A DNA stretch of 9,199 nucleotides from CAILAD01 sp964397085 (GCA_964397085.1 CAYNHH010000034.1:1-9199); one strand, 5' to 3'. Shown: positions 1-6,389, counted from the first letter of the stretch. Notes: generated by a model from the letters alone, not told the origin. Numbers and translations are program-made.

Positions 1-1172
1 AGCGCCTCAACCCTTGCTGTCAGCTCCTCACATGACTCGCGCAAACTGCCATTCGCATCAACAAGCAGCTCGACACGCGCTGCGATCAACCCAAAATCAA
101 TGAGTTGAGTAAGTAGTTCTTGCTCCATGCCAACGCTCCACTCATCTGATACTTCAGGAGTGTCAGCTGCTTCCTCGCTTGCTCCACCGGGATTTTCATC
201 TGGGTCTTTCCGCCCAGAGCTACCTGTGTCAAGCAACTCTTTCGTGCCGGCAGTAGTCGCCGAAAGATGTGTGGTACGACGCCCATTCACCTTTCGCTTG
301 ATGTAACCAAGATCGTCGAGTCGCTTCAGACAGGTAGAAAGAGTTGGTCCCGACGCCACTGCACTGCGCTCACATAACTGCCGAGTAGCTGTCAATCCAT
401 CTTTTTCGTTGAGCTCGCCATTGTTGACGAGATCACTCAGTACAGCAACACCAAGCTCATTGAGTTTGCCAAGACTTGCCTTCTTCATGGTTACCTCCAC
501 GGGTGTGGGATGGTTGGTTGGTTGACTTGCGAATGCATGACGGATGTTCTGAAGTGCTACCAGCCCTGCAGGGCTCAATGAAACGCGGCCGTTCTGTACC
601 TTCACCCAACCAAGTTGCTTGGCGAGATTGAGGCGTTGCCAGAATGCTTCACTGCTCACATTGATTTGCAGCATAAGGCTATCAATTTCAACCCGCTTAC
701 TTGAGGAAAGATGCCGCAGTAGATCTAACACCTTTGGCTTGAGACGCTCTATCAACTCATGCTCGTCAATTACAACATCTTCTTCTGTCGTACTAGAGTT
801 CTGTCTGGCAACACTTTGCAGCCTACCAATAGTCTGCTTCTTTCTATTCTTCTTCAAGTCTGACCCAGCCTTAATAAGATCTGGGCGCTTCTTTTTCAAG
901 CTTTTTCGTAATCTTCTACGAACACGCTCAGAAGCATTACCCCAAAATCCATTATCCTCATTTGCCAAGATGGCATATGCCAAACAGTCTTCAGAAGCTA
1001 CACACTTCTCGCAAATCTTATGAAGATCCTCTTGGTCAGCGCCCCTTGTTGGATAAAAACTCTTGGGAGGCAATCCGCTACAAGCACCTAACTTGCGCCA
1101 GCTTCCTTCAAAGTAGTAATCAATGTTGTCGATCTCGAGGGTCTCAAGAACCGACACAATGTCGCCATTCAT
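1..1172 (-). CDS. WhiB-like domain fused to two winged-helix-like regions (3' end outside the window)
   Basis: Reading from the ATG at 1172 the frame stays open for 390 codons to the left edge, so the C-terminus is missing. A good Shine-Dalgarno (AAAGGAG, 1178-1184) precedes the start. Residues 25-90 carry the WhiB signature: W25, C31, C54-x2-C57, C63, then G75-F-W-G-N and a basic RRRLRK run (85-90). Cysteine spacing C-x22-C-x2-C-x5-C fits a [4Fe-4S] ligand set. The family binds such clusters and usually the principal sigma factor, acting as redox or NO-responsive regulators. Residues 91-113 are very Lys/Arg rich. Residues 138-212 and 229-315 each look like a winged helix (recognition-helix-like segment, then a wing; LDDLGYIKRKVNGRRTTHL at 285-303 is MarR/PadR-like), followed by an acidic linker. 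WhiB proteins are usually about 80-130 residues and stand alone, so this fusion is unusual. The WhiB call is strong; the tail domains are inferred from pattern only. Confidence 0.88.
   Translation of the reverse strand, partial: MNGDIVSVLETLEIDNIDYYFEGSWRKLGACSGLPPKSFYPTRGADQEDLHKICEKCVASEDCLAYAILANEDNGFWGNASERVRRRLRKSLKKKRPDLIKAGSDLKKNRKKQTIGRLQSVARQNSSTTEEDVVIDEHELIERLKPKVLDLLRHLSSSKRVEIDSLMLQINVSSEAFWQRLNLAKQLGWVKVQNGRVSLSPAGLVALQNIRHAFASQPTNHPTPVEVTMKKASLGKLNELGVAVLSDLVNNGELNEKDGLTATRQLCERSAVASGPTLSTCLKRLDDLGYIKRKVNGRRTTHLSATTAGTKELLDTGSSGRKDPDENPGGASEEAADTPEVSDEWSVGMEQELLTQLIDFGLIAARVELLVDANGSLRESCEELTARVEA
486..498 (-). promoter_or_regulatory. Internal in-frame Shine-Dalgarno plus ATG in the WhiB fusion gene
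   Basis: GGAGGT (493-498 on the minus strand) lies 4 nt before ATG at 486-488, in the same frame as the WhiB start 228 codons upstream. The codons through it read V-E-V-T-M. It would be a textbook start if the gene were split, so it may allow separate production of the second winged-helix module (residue 229 onward). Whether it is used is not known from sequence. Confidence 0.5.
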
Positions 1173-1202
1173 CGGTTCTCCTTTGTCTATGTAAAAATAC
1201 GG

Positions 1203-1219
1203 CCGGTCGATATGACCGG
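1203..1219. promoter_or_regulatory. Inverted repeat at the predicted transcript start of the WhiB gene (candidate operator)
   Basis: CCGGTC (1203-1208) and GACCGG (1214-1219) form a perfect 6-bp inverted repeat around a 5-nt spacer. It begins about 10 nt downstream of the predicted -10 box and ends 31 nt before the start codon, in locally AT-rich sequence. The position suits a repressor site or a 5'UTR hairpin; autoregulation is speculation. Confidence 0.45.
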
Positions 1220-1228
1220 TATTGAAGT

Positions 1229-1258
1229 ACTATACGCCTCACATTAGAGAAAGATCAA
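1229..1258 (-). promoter_or_regulatory. Promoter of the WhiB fusion gene
   Basis: On the minus strand a -35-like TTGATC (1253-1258) and a -10 TATAGT (1229-1234) are separated by 18 nt. The -10 matches five of six consensus bases. Transcription would start near 1222, giving a leader of about 50 nt that contains the 1203-1219 inverted repeat and the ribosome binding site. Confidence 0.5.
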
Positions 1259-1331
1259 GCATAAGAAGATGCTGGAAATATTCAAATTATTTCTCAGGAG
1301 CTACGTATGGCCTAAGGAAATGCAACTTTAT

Positions 1332-1634
1332 TTATCTAACAACACCGTAGAAACTTTCAAGCAGCTTGTACACAATATATGCTGGCCACACTGAAGCCTT
1401 AAGTATACCGGCAATTACAGCGCCAAAGCTATGCGCAGCTTGCATCCAATATATAAGAGCACCTACAAAGCCCAAGAAATACAGGCCCCCTGATGCCCCT
1501 GCAGCACTATGCGATGAATTCACTTTTTTATTATATTTCCAGTCTGTACTGTTGCCCCATTTCTTCCACTCATCAGAACCTTTTATTTTTGCATTTATTT
1601 CAATTTCTGGATCTTTTGATTTATTTGTTGCCAT
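1332..1634 (-). CDS. Small two-TM membrane protein, function unknown
   Basis: A 100-residue protein with a polar, charged N-terminus (1-45) and two hydrophobic helices at about 49-66 (GGLYFLGFVGALIYWMQA) and 70-92 (ending ILKASVWPAYIVYKLLE). The aromatic and glycine-rich first helix followed by a K-x-x-W-P-A segment resembles small membrane proteins I associate with Saccharibacteria, but I cannot name a characterised function. The start is supported by AGGAGA (1639-1644) 4 nt before the ATG. It has its own extended -10 promoter and lies alone between the hydrolase and the WhiB gene. No clear terminator follows it. It could be an envelope or small accessory protein; no catalytic motif is visible. 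Confidence 0.75.
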   Translation of the reverse strand: MATNKSKDPEIEINAKIKGSDEWKKWGNSTDWKYNKKVNSSHSAAGASGGLYFLGFVGALIYWMQAAHSFGAVIAGILKASVWPAYIVYKLLESFYGVVR

Positions 1635-1662
1635 AACTTCTCCTGGTTAGATATTTATATAC

Positions 1663-1671
1663 ATTATACCA
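1663..1671 (-). promoter_or_regulatory. Extended -10 promoter of the 1332-1634 gene
   Basis: The minus strand reads TGG-TATAAT, a perfect extended -10 (TGn plus TATAAT at 1663-1668), with no convincing -35 at normal spacing. The start codon is 28 nt downstream of the -10, so this gene has a short leader with a Shine-Dalgarno, unlike the leaderless genes elsewhere in the window. Confidence 0.6.
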
Positions 1672-1745
1672 CTACCTTACTCTCAATATATCTAGGGGTC
1701 TGTAACTAACTGTAAATAAACGGTTTGCATTTTCCATATCTATAC

Positions 1746-2591
1746 TCACTGAGTGAATATTTTGGATAATTCTTTACTGAATTTTTCTGCTTCTAAGACT
1801 GGGTACTGATGCTTGCCTGCTACATCGATAATCTTACAATTAGGAATTTTTTGAGCTATCTTATCAATGTTGCTTTTGATAACTAGCCGGTCTTTGTCTG
1901 CTCGAATTATATATACTGGCATGCTAAGACTATCTAGATTCTCTATACTAGTTTGGTTCTCAATACTATTCTCCAAGCTTTGTGCATAGGCGTATTTACT
2001 TAGATGTACTTGATCATATTTGGTAAACGCCTGTTCTTGCATTTGTCGTTTGGCGTAGTGTGGCATAACTTTTTGATGTATAAACTCTGATTCACGTACC
2101 TTCTTCAAGCCCTTTCGCTGGAGTTCGTTTTTAATTGTTTCGGCAAAGTCAGCATAGCGGTTTTGCATGGTTCGAGCTTGATCAGAGTTGTATATTAAGG
2201 GAATATTACTCAGTACTAATCTATTAACTTTTTTTGGATATCGCTTGGCAAACTCAAGCGCTACCAAGGCACCAAGTGAGTGACCGACTATATTTGTCTT
2301 ACCCCAGACATGGTCATTCCACATTGCTTGACGCAATGCATCTGCTTGTTGCCATGCATAGTATTTAAATGGCTCTGGGTGTGGAGATTCGCCAAAGCCC
2401 AGCAAATCATAGCTAATCACTTGAAAGCTATTTGTTAAAAATCTTGATGGCTCAGTCCAATACTTCCCCGACCCACCCAAGCCATGTAACAAGACGAGTT
2501 TCTTTCCGTTACCCAACTTAAATTGCCTATGCAAAGCAAAATTGTTGTGTGATATGAGGCGTAACAGACTATAGGGCTTACTTGGATTCAT
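1746..2591 (-). CDS. Alpha/beta-fold hydrolase
   Basis: A 281-residue soluble alpha/beta hydrolase. The HGLGGSG segment (36-42) is the oxyanion-hole loop after beta strand 3, GHSLG (103-107) is the nucleophile elbow with Ser105, the acid is probably Asp234 in RADKDRLV, and His261 in GKHQYP completes the triad. Residues 134-215 form an insertion of the sort that makes the cap domain. Substrate cannot be read from sequence; the fold covers esterases, lipases, epoxide hydrolases and C-C bond hydrolases. It lies 49 nt downstream of the four-TM gene and may be the last gene of the PAP2 operon, which would suit a lipid or ester substrate, but this is inference. The Shine-Dalgarno is poor: GGAG sits 12 nt before the ATG, so a separate weak promoter cannot be excluded. 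Confidence 0.9.
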   Translation of the reverse strand: MNPSKPYSLLRLISHNNFALHRQFKLGNGKKLVLLHGLGGSGKYWTEPSRFLTNSFQVISYDLLGFGESPHPEPFKYYAWQQADALRQAMWNDHVWGKTNIVGHSLGALVALEFAKRYPKKVNRLVLSNIPLIYNSDQARTMQNRYADFAETIKNELQRKGLKKVRESEFIHQKVMPHYAKRQMQEQAFTKYDQVHLSKYAYAQSLENSIENQTSIENLDSLSMPVYIIRADKDRLVIKSNIDKIAQKIPNCKIIDVAGKHQYPVLEAEKFSKELSKIFTQ

Positions 2592-2640
2592 TACTATATA
2601 CTACTCCATTTTGATCCGTCTGAGAGAGGTGAATAGCAAC

Positions 2641-3072
2641 TTAGTCAGCCAGCCTATAATAGAACATCTCAAATAGTTGTTGTAGCACTGTAAGAATTGC
2701 AACGATCAGTAACAGACCCACAAAGCCACTTATCTGTACTTCTTGACGAAATACCAAGCTAATCACCCATAGAAAAACAAATTTTGACAGAAATAGAATT
2801 AGCCACACTGTAAAAATAAGACCAACCCTATACCAAGATCCATCTTTTTGTTTAAACCATGTGTGAGCAATATCTTTTACCTGAAAGGTTGCATACGTTA
2901 GTACCTGCATCACTATCGCCAATGCAAATGTCATAGAGTAAGAGGATGTATGCAAGATATTTGTATAGTCATTAAAAAACCCAAGCACTACAGAGTAGAG
3001 CAATATACCTACTACCATACTAAGAAAAATGTCTTGTTTACTAACTTTTTTTGATTTATCTACATGTTGCAT
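2641..3072 (-). CDS. Four-TM integral membrane protein, function unknown
   Basis: A 143-residue very hydrophobic protein with predicted helices near 15-33, 45-64, 82-108 and 113-134, and a Lys-rich N-terminus (residues 6-12) that by the positive-inside rule would be cytoplasmic. No catalytic motif is recognised. The ATG lies 2 nt after the stop codon of the PAP2 gene, so the two are almost certainly cotranscribed and translationally coupled; the region before the ATG has no good Shine-Dalgarno, consistent with coupling. The partnership suggests a membrane helper for lipid-phosphate metabolism, but nothing in the protein itself shows this. Confidence 0.8.
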   Translation of the reverse strand: MQHVDKSKKVSKQDIFLSMVVGILLYSVVLGFFNDYTNILHTSSYSMTFALAIVMQVLTYATFQVKDIAHTWFKQKDGSWYRVGLIFTVWLILFLSKFVFLWVISLVFRQEVQISGFVGLLLIVAILTVLQQLFEMFYYRLAD

Positions 3073-3074
3073 AA

Positions 3075-3605
3075 TTAGACACCGCTTAGTTTGATAGTAG
3101 CTACAAGAATAACCAATCCGAGTATCCAGCCAATAAGTACATCAGTAGGATAATGCACACCTAGATATACTCGTGAAGTACTTATGAGAATAACTAAGAT
3201 ACCTAGGACAGCAGCAACAATAATGTTCCAGGGTGGAGATAGCCTTGTAAAAGCCAAGTACGCGAGAAAGCCAAATATTAGGAGTGAACTAAAGGCATGT
3301 CCGCTAGGAAAGCTATAGCTTTCTGGCTGGTCGATAGTGGTAAAAATAATATCTGGTCTGCTCCTTTGAAAGACTAGCTTTAATAGTGGTGATATCAACA
3401 AAGCAATTGCCAGAATCACACTGACTTTTGCCAATAAGAATTGCTTGATGCCTATCGTCCAAAGTGCAAATACCGTAATAATACCAAGTATTACAACCGG
3501 CTGACCTATAACTGTACAAGCTACCATTAGTGGATGGATAGCCTTTGGTAGTCGCTGGATCAACTTTAATATGCGAATATCAACTATATGTATTTGTTCT
3601 AACAT
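3075..3605 (-). CDS. PAP2-family membrane phosphatase
   Basis: A 176-residue multi-spanning protein carrying all three signatures of the PAP2 acid phosphatase superfamily: K76-x6-R83-P84 (KLVFQRSRP), P100-S-G-H103, and S144-R145-x5-H151-x3-D155 (SRVYLGVHYPTD). H151 is the expected phosphohistidine nucleophile, with H103 as acid/base. Hydrophobic helices flank the motifs at about 26-50, 58-75, 105-121, 127-143 and 157-172. Family members hydrolyse lipid phosphates such as phosphatidate or undecaprenyl pyrophosphate on the outer membrane face; which one cannot be told here. First gene of a probable operon with the four-TM protein and perhaps the hydrolase. There is no Shine-Dalgarno; TATAAT lies 6 nt before the ATG, pointing to leaderless translation. 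Confidence 0.93.
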   Translation of the reverse strand: MLEQIHIVDIRILKLIQRLPKAIHPLMVACTVIGQPVVILGIITVFALWTIGIKQFLLAKVSVILAIALLISPLLKLVFQRSRPDIIFTTIDQPESYSFPSGHAFSSLLIFGFLAYLAFTRLSPPWNIIVAAVLGILVILISTSRVYLGVHYPTDVLIGWILGLVILVATIKLSGV

Positions 3606-3611
3606 GACACG

Positions 3612-3620
3612 ATTATACCA
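3612..3620 (-). promoter_or_regulatory. Extended -10 promoter directly before the PAP2 start codon
   Basis: The minus strand reads TGG-TATAAT (TATAAT at 3612-3617), and exactly 6 nt separate the box from the ATG. Transcription from such a box normally begins 6-8 nt downstream, so the first transcribed base should be at or next to the A of ATG. Confidence 0.65.
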
Positions 3621-3692
3621 GCTGCGGGAAAGATGTTATGTGTAAAATCTTACAAGTGTCCCTGAAATATTTCTCTTGCAGAAAAGAAGTAA

Positions 3693-4151
3693 CTAGAACT
3701 TAGCGATTTCAAGCTTTTTCATCTTCATTAGTTTTGCAAATGCCGTAGGTTTACTCATCAACTCTTGTATATTTTCCGGCACAATTTGCCAGCTAAGCCC
3801 AAAACGATCTTTGCACCAACCGCACTGCTCAAACTTAGGGTCAGCCGAAAGCTTGCTCCAGTAATAGTCAATTTCTTCTTGATCTTTACAGGTCACAGCA
3901 AATGATACTGCCTCGGTAAACTTAAATTCTGGACCTGCATTTATTGCTACAAATTGTGAGCCATTTAACTCAAATTCTATAGTTAGCACTTTGCCAGCCA
4001 AACCTTTTTGAAAGTCTGCCAAACCTTCGGCTTCACTCTCAGGATAATATTCAGTAGACAAAATAGTACTCTTGGGAAAAACTGAAACGTAATAATCCAC
4101 AGCTTCTTTCGCGTTACCGTTGAACCATAGATTGGGTGTAATTTTTTGCAC
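3693..4151 (-). CDS. VOC-superfamily protein, PhnB-like
   Basis: A 152-residue protein starting with GTG, supported by AAGGA 8 nt upstream. It matches the PhnB/'3-demethylubiquinone methyltransferase-like' branch of the vicinal-oxygen-chelate superfamily along its length: MQKITPNLWFNGNAKEAVDY at the N-terminus, FELNGSQFVAINAGPEFKF (60-78), VTCKDQEEIDYYWSKLS (86-102) and CGWCKDRFGLSWQIVP (110-125). Family proteins are small dimeric beta-alpha-beta-beta-beta folds. Despite the family label they are not proven methyltransferases, and their true substrates are mostly unknown; some relatives confer drug resistance. The gene diverges from the YdeI/OmdA-like gene across a 71-nt region. Confidence 0.9.
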   Translation of the reverse strand: MQKITPNLWFNGNAKEAVDYYVSVFPKSTILSTEYYPESEAEGLADFQKGLAGKVLTIEFELNGSQFVAINAGPEFKFTEAVSFAVTCKDQEEIDYYWSKLSADPKFEQCGWCKDRFGLSWQIVPENIQELMSKPTAFAKLMKMKKLEIAKF

Positions 4152-4175
4152 TATGCAATTCCTTTCTTAGTCTTT

Positions 4176-4184
4176 ATCATATCA
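4176..4184 (-). promoter_or_regulatory. Extended -10 promoter of the VOC gene
   Basis: The minus strand reads TGA-TATGAT (box at 4176-4181), 24 nt before the GTG start, leaving a short leader that includes the AAGGA ribosome binding site. It lies back to back with the plus-strand promoter at 4188-4216. Confidence 0.5.
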
Positions 4185-4187
4185 AAT

Positions 4188-4216
4188 TTTTCAGCAGATA
4201 TTAATTAAGCTATAAT
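4188..4216 (+). promoter_or_regulatory. Promoter of the YdeI/OmdA-like gene, probably leaderless
   Basis: TTTTCA (4188-4193), a 17-nt spacer and a perfect TATAAT (4211-4216) are followed after exactly 6 nt by the ATG at 4223. No Shine-Dalgarno lies between, so the mRNA should begin at or beside the start codon. Confidence 0.65.
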
Positions 4217-4222
4217 ATATTC

Positions 4223-4534
4223 ATGACTAATAATGAAATACTTGGCGGCACAGTACACAAACTCCCGGCAGACCTTAGTAAAACACTAAAAGCCGACAAA
4301 ATTGCTTTAGAAGTTTGGCAAGGCCTTACGCCTCTTGCACGCAATGAGTGGATTTGCTGGAGTATCTCTGTCAAACAAGATGCAACAAGAAAAGATCACA
4401 TACGCCGGACTGTCTCAGAGCTAAAAGACGGCAAGCGACGACCATGCTGCTGGATTGGGTGTATTCACCGAACTGATAAAGCTATTAGCCCTTCAATTCA
4501 AGGGATTTTAAATAAACGGAATAAGACCAAGTAA
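4223..4534 (+). CDS. YdeI/OmpD-associated (OmdA-like) family protein
   Basis: A 103-residue protein and the only plus-strand gene in the window. The core LTPLARNEWICW (35-46), a basic helix with HIRRTVSEL (59-67) and the C-terminal KRRPCCWIGCIHRTDK (71-86) are characteristic of the small YdeI/OmdA-type domain family, whose members have been linked to peptide or bacteriocin resistance and polymyxin response; the molecular role is unsettled. Residues 75-83 hold C75-C76, C80 and H82, a cluster that could bind metal, though this is not shown. It diverges from the VOC gene and converges with the metallophosphatase gene. No leader and no Shine-Dalgarno. Confidence 0.82.
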   Translation: MTNNEILGGTVHKLPADLSKTLKADKIALEVWQGLTPLARNEWICWSISVKQDATRKDHIRRTVSELKDGKRRPCCWIGCIHRTDKAISPSIQGILNKRNKTK

Positions 4535-4687
4535 ACTGAAACTTACAGATTACTTTTATGCGACAAGCTAGATTCCAATACTGGCCCCTACACATCTAGA
4601 CTAGGGTGAACCCATGAGCACTTAAGTACTAAACTTAACGGAATAAGCTTAATGATAAACGCAGAATAATTTGATCATTGAGAAAGA
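4535..4687. other. Convergent intergenic spacer with no recognisable gene or strong terminator
   Basis: 153 bases between two convergent stop codons. I see no coding frame with a start signal and no hairpin followed by a T-tract. A 6-bp inverted repeat (AATGAT/ATCATT, about 4651-4679) has a long spacer and is not convincing as a terminator. Confidence 0.4.
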
Positions 4688-5779
4688 TTAGTTTGCACAT
4701 CTCTGGTCTCCTCTGTCTAATACTTGACCATTAATGTCAATGAACTTCCAGCTATATGAACCCTTATAAAGTTCAAGCTCTAATACTCCAAAGTCTGTAT
4801 TATTAAAAAATGCACTGTTTGTTCTATTGGCTACCCTTTCATAGTGGGAATATCCGCCAGATCCCACTACAAACTCCTGGATACCCTCTTCGCTTTTTTG
4901 ACCATCAAGTAGCTGCTTATCAAATCTTTCGTAGGTATGATCGTGTCCATTCAAAACGATATCAGCTTTCTTATTCTGTAGGGCCTTCCAAGCTTCTGGC
5001 AATCTATTTATTTGGCTTGGCTCTATGCTATGTTTACCAGAGCTAAACTGTGGATGGTGCCATAATGCCAGCTGGCAAATGTTATTGTCTGTGCTTAGTT
5101 GTGTATTTAGCCATTGTATCTGCTTAGACCCCAGAGAGCAGTCATTGGTCTCTGGGCAGTTCGAGTTAAGAGAATACATGCTCCACCCGCTGATTTCTGT
5201 TGAATAATAGCCTAGATTTGATTCACCAGCGATACCGCTAGTCCCGCCATTATTCATGTAAGAAAAATAGCCTTGGGCGTTTTTTGTACCATACTCATGG
5301 TTGCCAGGTGTAGGTACAAACTTAGGTTTTAACTGACCCCAGTTGGAGTTAAATGTATTATTAAATGCCTCGATGGTGCCGGTAGAATATTGTATATCAC
5401 CAAGTAGAAGTATTTTGTCTGGGTTAAGACTCTTTATTAGTTCTGCTACCCTCACATCTTGGCACCTAGCAGGGTCAGTGGCATTTCTCTTCGGATCTTC
5501 TGGGCCGCAGCTTATATCGCCTACTGCTACAATTTTTACTGACTCTAACTTACTCACTACGGTAGTTGATTCATTTTTAGCAAACAGGTTTACTGGCCAC
5601 CATACCAAACACACTATTACTGTAACCGCCGTCGCTAGGGCGAGTAAAATAGCTAGGACGACAATCTGCCAGCGCTTTTTATTGGGAGGTGTTTCTAGTA
5701 CTGTATCTTGATTCTTATTGGCTGGTGGTGCGCTTGGTACTTTTATACTCTGTGGATTTATTTGCTGTTTACTTTTCAT
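4688..5779 (-). CDS. Membrane-anchored calcineurin-like metallophosphatase
   Basis: A 363-residue protein. Residues 1-36 are a polar Pro/Lys/Gln-rich cytoplasmic tail, about 38-60 is a single TM anchor (ending near VWWPVNLF), and the rest is the exported catalytic domain. Dinuclear-metal motifs are in order: GDIS (87-90), GDIQY (127-131), GNHE (159-162), HHP (241-243) and GHDHTYER (278-285). GNHEYG, HHPQF and GHDHTYE resemble purple acid phosphatase-type exported enzymes. Six cysteines (91, 106, 208, 214, 235, 361) are in the extracytoplasmic part and could pair. Substrate is not predictable. I chose the ATG at 5779 because a TGA-TATGAT box lies 7 nt before it; an ATG at 5791, adding MIKE, overlaps that box and is less likely. 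The gene is monocistronic, preceded by the terminator at 5799-5820. Confidence 0.9.
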   Translation of the reverse strand: MKSKQQINPQSIKVPSAPPANKNQDTVLETPPNKKRWQIVVLAILLALATAVTVIVCLVWWPVNLFAKNESTTVVSKLESVKIVAVGDISCGPEDPKRNATDPARCQDVRVAELIKSLNPDKILLLGDIQYSTGTIEAFNNTFNSNWGQLKPKFVPTPGNHEYGTKNAQGYFSYMNNGGTSGIAGESNLGYYSTEISGWSMYSLNSNCPETNDCSLGSKQIQWLNTQLSTDNNICQLALWHHPQFSSGKHSIEPSQINRLPEAWKALQNKKADIVLNGHDHTYERFDKQLLDGQKSEEGIQEFVVGSGGYSHYERVANRTNSAFFNNTDFGVLELELYKGSYSWKFIDINGQVLDRGDQRCAN

Positions 5780-5786
5780 TTCTTTA

Positions 5787-5795
5787 ATCATATCA
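5787..5795 (-). promoter_or_regulatory. Extended -10 promoter of the metallophosphatase gene, fused to the upstream terminator
   Basis: The minus strand reads TGA-TATGAT (box 5787-5792). The run of T residues immediately before TGA is the T-tract of the terminator at 5799-5820. The ATG at 5779 is 7 nt downstream. Confidence 0.55.
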
Positions 5796-5798
5796 AAA

Positions 5799-5820
5799 AA
5801 AAGACCCTTACGGCTCTTTT
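5799..5820 (-). terminator. Rho-independent terminator downstream of the GNAT gene
   Basis: AAAAGA and TCTTTT arms with an inner CC/GG pair around a 4-nt loop and one mismatch, followed on the minus strand by eight T residues in all. It ends the GNAT transcript about 60 nt after its stop codon. Confidence 0.6.
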
Positions 5821-5830
5821 AGTTCGGGCG

Positions 5831-5872
5831 TCCATTCTAGGATAGTTGGTGTTCTGTCTGGAGTTGTTGCTG
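5831..5872. repeat. Intergenic repeat copy 1 (3'UTR of the GNAT gene)
   Basis: 42 bases beginning TCCATTCTAGGAT align without gaps to 6390-6431 (TCCATTTTAGGAT) with 33 of 42 positions identical by my count. Both copies lie in the short gap between a stop codon and the terminator of consecutive minus-strand genes. Function unknown; an RNA 3'-end element or duplicated intergenic segment are possibilities. Confidence 0.55.
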
Positions 5873-5881
5873 CTTTACAGG

Positions 5882-6340
5882 TTACAATTCTTTATAGTAT
5901 CGATACTTCAATTCACCATTAACAATTCTCTTCTCGTCAGTAAGTTGAAATCCATGGCTCAATAATACATCTTTTTTTACTTTTGGCTCGCTCTCGAATA
6001 TCCAAGCTTCCAAATATTCTAGCTGCAATTCGTTTGCCAAATTAATTCCTTTTTCAAGCAGTGGGCTTAAAAGTTCTTCTTTTCCAGGAAGAGTTTTTAG
6101 TATTCTTATTCTTTTTTTAGGTTCTGGCGTATTACCGTCTGCGTCTGGGCCTGTGAAACTAATAATAAATCCTACCAACTTCTCGTCTTGTATAGCAACA
6201 ATAGACCAGGTGTCTTTGTCTGATATTCTAGCTTTCCAGTCAACCAAATTCTTATTATAAGTACTCGACTCATAATATATTCTGGCTATATCTTTTGCAT
6301 CTCCAGCAATCGCTTTTCTATACTTAACTAGTGTATTCAT
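5882..6340 (-). CDS. GNAT-family N-acetyltransferase, divergent
   Basis: A 152-residue protein. The N-terminus (KYRKAIAGDAKDIARIYYES, 6-25) is the usual beta1-alpha1 of GNAT enzymes, SIVAIQDEKLVGFIISFTG (46-64) fits beta2-beta3-beta4, and LLSHGFQL (126-133) matches the C-terminal 'GF' segment. The acetyl-CoA loop (normally Q/R-x-x-G-x-G/A) is degenerate: LKTLPGKEELLSPLLEKG (81-98) keeps only part of it, so activity is uncertain. I place the start at 6340 and not nine codons upstream at 6367, because the earlier stretch covers the terminator and the -10 box (TGG-TATACT), which lies 6 nt before the ATG at 6340. Monocistronic and probably leaderless. Substrate not predictable. Confidence 0.78.
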   Translation of the reverse strand: MNTLVKYRKAIAGDAKDIARIYYESSTYNKNLVDWKARISDKDTWSIVAIQDEKLVGFIISFTGPDADGNTPEPKKRIRILKTLPGKEELLSPLLEKGINLANELQLEYLEAWIFESEPKVKKDVLLSHGFQLTDEKRIVNGELKYRYYKEL

Positions 6341-6346
6341 TTTTTT

Positions 6347-6355
6347 AGTATACCA
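6347..6355 (-). promoter_or_regulatory. Extended -10 promoter of the GNAT gene
   Basis: The minus strand reads TGG-TATACT (box 6347-6352), six A residues, then ATG. The preceding T run belongs to the terminator at 6358-6377, so terminator and promoter are fused. Confidence 0.6.
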
Positions 6356-6357
6356 AA

Positions 6358-6377
6358 AATGACCCATCTAGGTCATT
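6358..6377 (-). terminator. Rho-independent terminator downstream of the DUF1801 gene
   Basis: AATGACC (6358-6364) and GGTCATT (6371-6377) form a perfect 7-bp stem around a 6-nt loop. On the minus strand it is followed by a short T run and then directly by the GNAT -10 box. Confidence 0.6.
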
Positions 6378-6389
6378 GTAGTACAAACA

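Noticed and set aside
86..286. A 66-codon minus-strand frame near the left edge
   Set aside because: It overlaps the continuous 390-codon WhiB/winged-helix frame in a different register and has no supporting start signal.
619..1225. Plus-strand open frames of 134 and 87 codons
   Set aside because: They lie opposite the WhiB fusion gene, which has a recognisable domain and a good ribosome binding site; the plus-strand translations show no domain character.
1366..1650. Plus-strand open frame of 94 codons
   Set aside because: It is a shadow of the two-TM membrane protein on the other strand, whose promoter, ribosome binding site and hydrophobic pattern are convincing.
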